From the NCBI GenBank assembly GCA_014529385.2, contig CM043971.1, positions 61,953,209 through 62,017,208 of the forward strand: a DNA stretch of 64,000 nucleotides. Direction: 5' to 3'. This document shows, piece after piece, positions 59,601 through 64,000 of this stretch. Source of the DNA: Adiantum capillus-veneris. Its lineage: Eukaryota > Streptophyta > Polypodiopsida > Polypodiales > Pteridaceae. How positions within the stretch are numbered: position 1 is the stretch's first letter; each line of letters starts with the position of its first letter. The position numbers and the translations under genes are program-made. A model generated the notes under the pieces. That model worked only from the letters and a program-made list of their open reading frames with translations. It was not told the DNA's origin and searched no databases.

Positions 59601-59974
59601 GCTGTCAACGTGGCTTTCCCATCCTTCTGAATGGATGTTGCCAACTCATACACTCTTCTTGTGTCCACACCTGATGGTCTCGAGGTGAAGAACCTGTGTA
59701 AGTCAGCCTTTTCCAGGTATCTGCTTATGTTCTCTGATCTGCTATAATCCACTAATTCTCGTGGGATCATAGGTACATCGACCGATTGCCCTTGAGGATC
59801 TCTGAAAGTCCCCTGGTAGATCTTTATTCCCTCTTTTTCTAGTACTGCTTCCTCCATCCAAGTCTTGGTTGGCTTGAGGGTTTCTGTTGGAATATCAAAA
59901 GGTTCTGCTTCTGCAAGAGCATCCTTGATGGTTGGTCTTTTTCTCTTAGTTGCCGATGACTTAGCGGAATCCAT
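56699..59974 (-). CDS. 1091-aa coiled-coil accessory protein of an LTR retrotransposon
   Basis: Uninterrupted ORF starting MDSAKSSATKRKRP. Residues about 35-265 form a folded domain (RVYELATSIQKDGKATLTAMDG, ITPQLIADALKL, RLYNQFFHVCSKRPQK, GGGEILTRIAYEAIG) whose layout resembles the 'putative plant transposon protein' domain found with plant gypsy elements; that match is by eye. Basic stretches at 11-14 and 314-320 (KKKVKKK) could be nuclear signals. Residues 270-580 are charged and low-complexity, with a UBA-like patch DLVAIGYSEEEALEAVYG near 494-512. A coiled coil spans about 575-755 and a shorter one 798-825. The C-terminal 265 residues (WRKGWLNKYPAYLIYLVEAP, WKEHGRIAEKKPNW) are of unknown family. 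No signal peptide or membrane segment, so it is not env-like. It lies between a palindrome-rich spacer and the polypurine tract. Confidence 0.85.
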   Translation of the reverse strand: MDSAKSSATKRKRPTIKDALAEAEPFDIPTETLKPTKTWMEEAVLEKEGIKIYQGTFRDPQGQSVDVPMIPRELVDYSRSENISRYLEKADLHRFFTSRPSGVDTRRVYELATSIQKDGKATLTAMDGETVEVQITPQLIADALKLHNKGSSVRERREAIEVYGSKKQNTTYGDMADQRAATLCRLYNQFFHVCSKRPQKYTTPPHAIATTITWALKSNVPKEVNYAQYIHEQVIAMHNQKPKYIGGGEILTRIAYEAIGARDQGPRVPSQNEWLRKADEEEEQPEVSKRASTRARRKLEIVSEPEEAVDEPLKKKVKKKADPKQTKSQKAARMERLVEQFRAERALKGDFEEMWVPDPTKVGTSSARPHVDQYDQYIRAYEESEAILKQQPVEPYTEEEVQLLKAELQKDDKGKKKVDESTEPQEKDGQANKGKAKMTEDNQPSFTVVPSPKKMKITVEETTIEIEIEIMEKPEAGTKEKEIDPVQQKKDDYEDLVAIGYSEEEALEAVYGISLRKQDDRKGTKEKTKGTMESEEKMDEQNILEEPKPLEVVAERAVKLTDEDEKDMHMVHELLNKIKERSRAKELAIEAAKQKEAELQKKLENAMTESESHKASLYDAENERDGLILQLAEASREVTSSQEAKERIEDELEASKDELIELRERVELQERTIMRLRTTPRASRAGTEQEGALVPALEDQVRSLQGELRLEQVQRLHMAEGSLAAEERLTSENQKLRTENEALRKQLQDLQEQQRRETEPPQEEAGGAAIELPETGEATTIEDPAPVQEVASTSGISEEEEQRLQDQIEKSTEESAKAEMEWERRLLISIRLQGLDTKVLHEEWMQPSLPFPLMKFEVIKTKKRIEEEQYVALYEGDITKDEQSKKIVDSQPRWRKGWLNKYPAYLIYLVEAPKEIREDATFCPAPRVRSWKEHGRIAEKKPNWLNYPRMPGPKAGERIGKAYMVKTLTGTIKLFTGSPDLSCQMLKKICRTLLACIEVFAPDKATTSSLLSTADTVTDMMYDLSLQPSPKVLHLLYQRIMFLPSFHMQTFKEAFYTGFFTHESKIFGPTLTIGNLRYESHLQMLKTTGLY

Positions 59975-60140
59975 GGATCCTGTAACTCCAATTTCAAAAG
60001 TTAGCGTCTTTTTAGTACTGAAAGCCGAAATGAAGCTTTTAACTATTCAAATGACTTGAAAATTGAAACATGAGCTATTCAGGGCCTAAGGATGCAATGT
60101 AGGTGAAAAAATATGCAAACTGGGCTCAAAATCATGCTGG

Positions 60141-61151
60141 AGACATCATACGCGTATGATGTCTTTTGTGTCAAAATGACTTCATATTGGTTGTGCTTGT
60201 AGCTGATAGTGTATACATGGGTATCATATGCTTGGATATGAGTTTGGATCCCATTTGGTCAAGTTTTGGCCAGTTCAATCCAGTTCAGGCTCTTGGCAAA
60301 ATTTTGAAAGGGAATTGGATTTTATGATCCAAATTGGGTAAAACTTGGTGGATTACCTTCAAATGGCATGTAGATCACTTCTGTTTTGTGGTTGAAGCCC
60401 TGAGGTGCCAAAATCACATAGTGAGACATCATACGCGTATGATGTCTTTTAGTGCATTTTTGGACCAATTTTCTCTATAAGCTTGGTTTTGGCTTTAGAT
60501 AGGCTTATTCAGTGGATTTATCAAGTTTGGATAGAATTTGGACTAAAAATGGCTCTGGAGACATCATACGCGTATGATGTCTTTTTCATCAATTTTTCAT
60601 GGGATTGGTTCTGTGGACTCTCCATGTGCTAGTGAAGGATTGTTTATACTCAAATCTTGGTTTGGACTTGAATATGTTGGATTTGGGACAAAAATAGGCT
60701 TTGTATGAAGGATTTTCTCTTAATTGGGCTAATGGGGTGATCCACCTGACCAAATGGTTCCAAACTTCATATGTAGCATGTATTAGATATATATAATGGA
60801 TGTATGATGACAAATGAGCATTTTTTGCTCTATAAGTGCAAATAGACATCATACGCGTATGATGTCTTTTGTGTCAAAATGGTGCTTTTTGGTTCCAGAT
60901 AGCTTGTAGATGTGTTAATCAACAATCCTACAAAGTTTCAATGAGTTTGGAGTTATTTTGACAAAATTAGGACCAAAAATCAATTTTTTGGCCTACTTTG
61001 CGTCTTTTTGGCTTTCCTTGGGTTTTCTAACTCCAATTCTCATGATACTTGGTTCATAGGATGTGATTAATATGTGGAATGAGGCTATGCACTCAAATGT
61101 TGAAATGGATGTGAAAATCATGCTGTGAGACATCATACGCGTATGATGTCT
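60141..61151. repeat. five identical 24-bp perfect palindromes
   Basis: Copies at 60141-60164, 60424-60447, 60559-60582, 60844-60867 and 61128-61151. Each is AGACATCATACG followed by its exact reverse complement, and each is followed by TTT on the plus strand. Spacings are 283, 135, 285 and 284 bp. Short flanking similarity (AAAATCATGCTG on the left, GTGTCAAAATG on the right) in some copies points to an old 284-bp tandem repeat, yet the DNA between the palindromes is otherwise hard to align. The array lies 167-1177 bp upstream of the start codon at 59974. Confidence 0.95.
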
Positions 61152-62800
61152 TTTCTTGAAATGTTGGTCTTTTTGTGCAAAGAATGCTTTGTGCTAGTGC
61201 CCTAAGCCCTGCTAACTAGTTTTCAACTTAAAAAGTCATCAGTTTAGCTAAAAAGCCCCCTTATAGGCATTTCAGTCTCCGAAGTCGTCTATTTGCCTTG
61301 GAGTTGAATTTCTTCAACTTTTCTTCTCGAGAGTCGCATTTCCAGCTCATTGGATATGTTGTGAAGCCATCCAGTTGGTTGGACTGGACTTTGGCTCCCC
61401 GTTCTCCATCTTTCTCCATTTGGTTGCCCGAAAGCGTCTTTTTCACCATCGGTAAGTGAATCAGCTTTCTTTTGGGTTTTGCTTGCAAACATAAGTCATC
61501 CATGTATAGTTGAAACTGCTCGTGAAGTTTCATCTCATTCGGTCGTCAATTTTAGCCGTTATGCCAAAATGACGCTTTGTGTGTCCGCCGTCGAATCGGT
61601 TGTTCCGACCTACTTTTGGTGATCCAAACCCGGAGATACTCCATGGTTGCATTGCCCTCGATGTTGTTAAGCTTCCTGAGAAGTTTTGTGTCGTTCCGAC
61701 AACTTTTTTTCTGTTGGCCTCTTGCAGGCTCTGTTGACCTAGGGTTTTTCCAGTCGTTCTTTCTCGAGCTTTGAGTGCTAGAAACTCATCTCCTATACTA
61801 GGGTAACCCACCTCTAAGTTCTTGTAAGGTTTGGTTTGGCGGTTGTGCCCCTACCTAGCGTTCTTCCCCATTCCCCGTCTGCTCTTGTTTCTTGGTTTTG
61901 GTGAGTTTTCGCGACAAAAGTTAACGATAAGCATCAAAAGCTTATGGCAACGAGTCTACCTCTCATGTCTGGTGTCCTCTGAGCTCTCGTAGCAATCGTA
62001 GAAGGCGGTAGAAGGTCGGATGCTCCTGTGTGCTCTTTGCTCTCTCCAAGAAGGTAATAGTGGAAATGAGCTTGATAGTGAAGTGAAAAATACTTAACTT
62101 CGGGCTTCCCGGATCACTTGTTACCAAATTTGACATGTGCTCCTATCTCGTCGTGAAATGCACTTTAGGATTTGAAATTTCTCAATTTGGACTCCGTTTG
62201 ACCTGTTTCTGAGAAATCTGTCCACTTTGCCAAAATTCTGTCATTTCGGGCTTTCCGCAACTTTTTCAGAATTGTACCCCATTTTTACCATGGGTTGCCC
62301 TTGTCATTAGGACCATCACCGTCTATTCTTTTCTTTTTTCCGATCTCATTTCACCTGCTTTTTTATTTTTCTTTTACTTTTATTAAGAAAATCATAAAAA
62401 ATAAAGAAAAATAGCAAATTGAAGCCAAAAAATTCCAAACATACATGATAAATAGCTGGTAACCCTGTGTATATGAATATACACTTCTTTGTGATTTCTG
62501 GACTTGGATTACCACTTTTTTTCCACTTTTTAGCTCCAAAAACACTCTTATTTAGTGATATTTACACATGTAGAGACCCAAATTCATCATTTGATCTCTT
62601 CTTGTTGCAAAACAAGGTATATAAGGGCATAAATATTATCAATATCCGCAATCAAACATAAAAAATTGTAAAATCATGTAAGACACTGCCCTTGTAATAT
62701 AATTTTTGTTTTTTTTTTTTGTTTTTTGTTTTTTCCGCTTGTAGCTGCTTTGTAGCTCCTGTATACCTCCTCCCCTCCTAGTCTGAGTCCTCCCGGACGA
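61152..62800. other. spacer between the two ORFs of the large element
   Basis: No convincing gene. Minus-strand frames at 61811-61261 are 90-93 codons long but show no known family. The stretch 62340-62410 is AT-rich and 62699-62735 is a T-rich run on the plus strand (A-rich in the sense of the element). Confidence 0.5.
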
Positions 62801-64000
62801 CTATGAAGTGTCTGTGGGTGAAGCATTGTAGTTGTTTTGGTCATCAGTTCCCAATGTAATTGCAGAGCGATGATACAACAGTCTTTCCAATAAAGCTGCT
62901 CTTTGTTTGATTGAAGGATTGGTGGTCGGGTTTTGGGTTGGTTTTGGCACTTCGGTAGTAGAATCAGTAGATGGATTCTTCGTTATCTTGTTGTCTTTTT
63001 TTACAATCCAAATCCTCTTCCGCTTTGCTTGTGCTTGCCACAAACTCTTTGCGACCCAAACCTGCTTTGTTCTGTGTGTTGATTTCCTCGCCTTGAAATA
63101 CCTAGGAGTTTCCGTTGATTGTATTGAAGGGAGTTCCTGTTTACAAATCTTTGGGATCCAAATTTGCTTGCTGTAGCTTTGTGCCGTCATGAACTTCTTT
63201 GGAATCCAGATCTGTTTCATTGTCCTTGATTGTCGGGGATCACTCTGTTGTCTGGTATTGAAGACTCTGTTTTCTACCTTTGTGTTCTCTGGCACAGCCT
63301 TTTTTGGTCTCCATACCAACTTTGACTCCGTTTTTTTCCAAGGTTGAGCTGTTATATTATTGCTGGTCTTCCTTATCCCCTGTTGAGAATTCCTCGTCGA
63401 AGAGTAATCCGGTTGTATAGAAACTTTTGGTTGCCATATCTTCTTCTTTTTCTCTGGTTGTTGTTTATCTTTGTCTTTGGATTCGTCCTTTGGAGTTGGC
63501 TCTTCTCCTTTGGTGAACTTAACTGATTGACTTTCACCTTCGTATTTGATAAGCACTGATTTAGAACTCCAGTCAATCATTGCATTGTATTGCTTCTGCC
63601 ATGGTTGTCCTAGCAATAATGGATGTTGTGTAGCTTGGTCTTCAACCACGTAAAACATATGAGGATACACATATTGGTTAATCTGTATATGTAAAACTGT
63701 GCATCCGACAGTTTTGATTGAATTCTCAGAGTAACTCTTTAACTCTTGTTTGGCAGTTTGTAGTTTCGTGTCATTTGTCAATTGTCTATACAAACTGAGT
63801 GAAAGTAGGTTAGCTTGAGCTCCTGAATCCAATAGTGCTCTGGCTTTGATTTGGTTGGTCCCTACTTTGCATTCAATGATGGGTTCTTCTTTGTCATTCC
63901 CCATTTCTATTATACTGACTGCGTTTATTCGTATTGCTCCTTCAATGCGCTGTTTTTGACGCAGTAGTCTTCTTTTCTCCATTCTTTCCTTCGCCTCGGC
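62801..64000 (-). CDS. retropepsin with W-x-P-K repeats (locus 3), open at the window edge
   Basis: A frame with no stop from the window edge to 62801; a Met at 63982 may not be the true start because the frame stays open upstream (AEAKER). Counting from that Met: charged helix 1-20, retropepsin with catalytic ARALLDSGAQANLLS at 52-54 and PLLLGQPWQKQYNAMIDW at 121-138, lysine-rich linker 160-180, then six Trp motifs at about 182, 223, 258, 274, 308 and 324 (IWQPK, VWRPK, IWIPK twice, VWVAK, IWIVK), and a C-terminal helix KQRAALLERLLYHR at 359-372. The protease would cleave element proteins; the function of the Trp/Lys repeats is unknown. The charged start resembles the integrase tail before locus 1, so it may be the end of a longer polyprotein. 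Confidence 0.8.
   Translation of the reverse strand, partial: AEAKERMEKRRLLRQKQRIEGAIRINAVSIIEMGNDKEEPIIECKVGTNQIKARALLDSGAQANLLSLSLYRQLTNDTKLQTAKQELKSYSENSIKTVGCTVLHIQINQYVYPHMFYVVEDQATQHPLLLGQPWQKQYNAMIDWSSKSVLIKYEGESQSVKFTKGEEPTPKDESKDKDKQQPEKKKKIWQPKVSIQPDYSSTRNSQQGIRKTSNNITAQPWKKTESKLVWRPKKAVPENTKVENRVFNTRQQSDPRQSRTMKQIWIPKKFMTAQSYSKQIWIPKICKQELPSIQSTETPRYFKARKSTHRTKQVWVAKSLWQAQAKRKRIWIVKKDNKITKNPSTDSTTEVPKPTQNPTTNPSIKQRAALLERLLYHRSAITLGTDDQNNYNASPTDTS

Larger units (their letters stand above)
55711..64000 (-). mobile_element. large LTR retrotransposon with 3' accessory ORFs, 3' part
   Basis: In minus-strand order: retropepsin/W-x-P-K ORF (open to the window edge, ending 62801), 2.8-kb spacer with five identical palindromes, 1091-codon ORF (59974-56699), polypurine tract (56661-56650), LTR (56649-55711). 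There are no stops in either ORF, so this is the best-preserved coding sequence of the window. RT and integrase, if present, lie beyond 64000; the charged residues before the protease resemble the integrase tail of locus 1. Whether the element is autonomous cannot be judged here. Confidence 0.8.

Noticed and set aside
56699-59974. Envelope protein interpretation of the 3'-terminal ORF
   Set aside because: There is no signal peptide, transmembrane segment or glycoprotein-like cysteine pattern; it is highly charged and coiled-coil.
60141-61151. The palindromes as a CRISPR-like repeat array
   Set aside because: Spacing of about 284 bp, a perfect palindrome as the repeat, and a plant retroelement context do not fit a CRISPR array.
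62119-62128. Minus-strand TTGGTAACAAG as a primer-binding site and thus a second LTR upstream
   Set aside because: The sequence before it does not match the end of the LTR at 55711, and an LTR there would overlap the open retropepsin ORF.

Overview
This window looks like nuclear DNA from a large, repeat-rich land-plant genome. Nearly everything recognisable is LTR-retrotransposon sequence, both Ty3/gypsy and Ty1/copia, nested and mostly decayed. The one host-like protein remnant is a degenerate tandem array of PLS-type pentatricopeptide (PPR) repeats. The PPR wording together with the mix of Tat-like gypsy, chromovirus and copia elements suggests a fern or another non-seed or early-diverging plant; this is an inference, not proven. 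I see no tRNA, rRNA, CRISPR array or intact host gene.

Layout. 1-4.1 kb: 3' part of a gypsy element (family A, RT-RNaseH-integrase) followed by a retropepsin-like ORF with W-x-P-K repeats and a polypurine tract. 5.3-7.9 kb: copia copy 1 with a 5' LTR candidate and primer-binding site. 9.0-9.5 kb: reversed copia RNase H fragment. 10.7-17.5 kb: Tat-like gypsy element B, split by a small nested element (12226-14440) that has two LTRs and only a gag gene. 17.5-20.0 kb: copia copy 2, reversed. 20.4-22.9 kb: PPR pseudogene (minus strand), overlapping a CG-rich repeat that recurs to 23.2 kb. 26.4-37.8 kb (minus): a second family-A-like element, apparently split by the best-preserved element of the window, a Tat-like gypsy element at 27950-36342 with two LTRs, a primer-binding site and a single gag-pol frame broken only by three stops. 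38-48.7 kb: chromovirus fragments, two LTRs in inverted orientation, another family A copy, and a reversed chromovirus gag-pol lacking most of RT. 49.4-54 kb: a decayed copy of a large accessory ORF, then copia RT/RNaseH. 55.7-64 kb (minus): the 3' part of a large, well-preserved LTR element that runs off the window edge.

The most interesting part is that last element and its relatives. In three places a retropepsin followed by [IV]-W-x-P-K repeats is found: at two of them it follows an integrase tail, and at two it is followed closely by a polypurine tract. It therefore seems to be a 3'-terminal second protease ORF, in addition to the normal protease upstream of RT. In the 56-64 kb element a 2.8-kb spacer and an uninterrupted 1091-codon ORF (N-terminal domain resembling plant 'putative transposon protein' domains, long coiled coil, unknown C-terminal domain) lie between this ORF and the polypurine tract plus 939-bp LTR. 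The spacer carries five identical copies of a perfect 24-bp palindrome at spacings of about 284 bp (one of 135 bp), although the DNA between them has diverged strongly.

All family assignments come from reading motifs by eye; no database search or alignment program was run.
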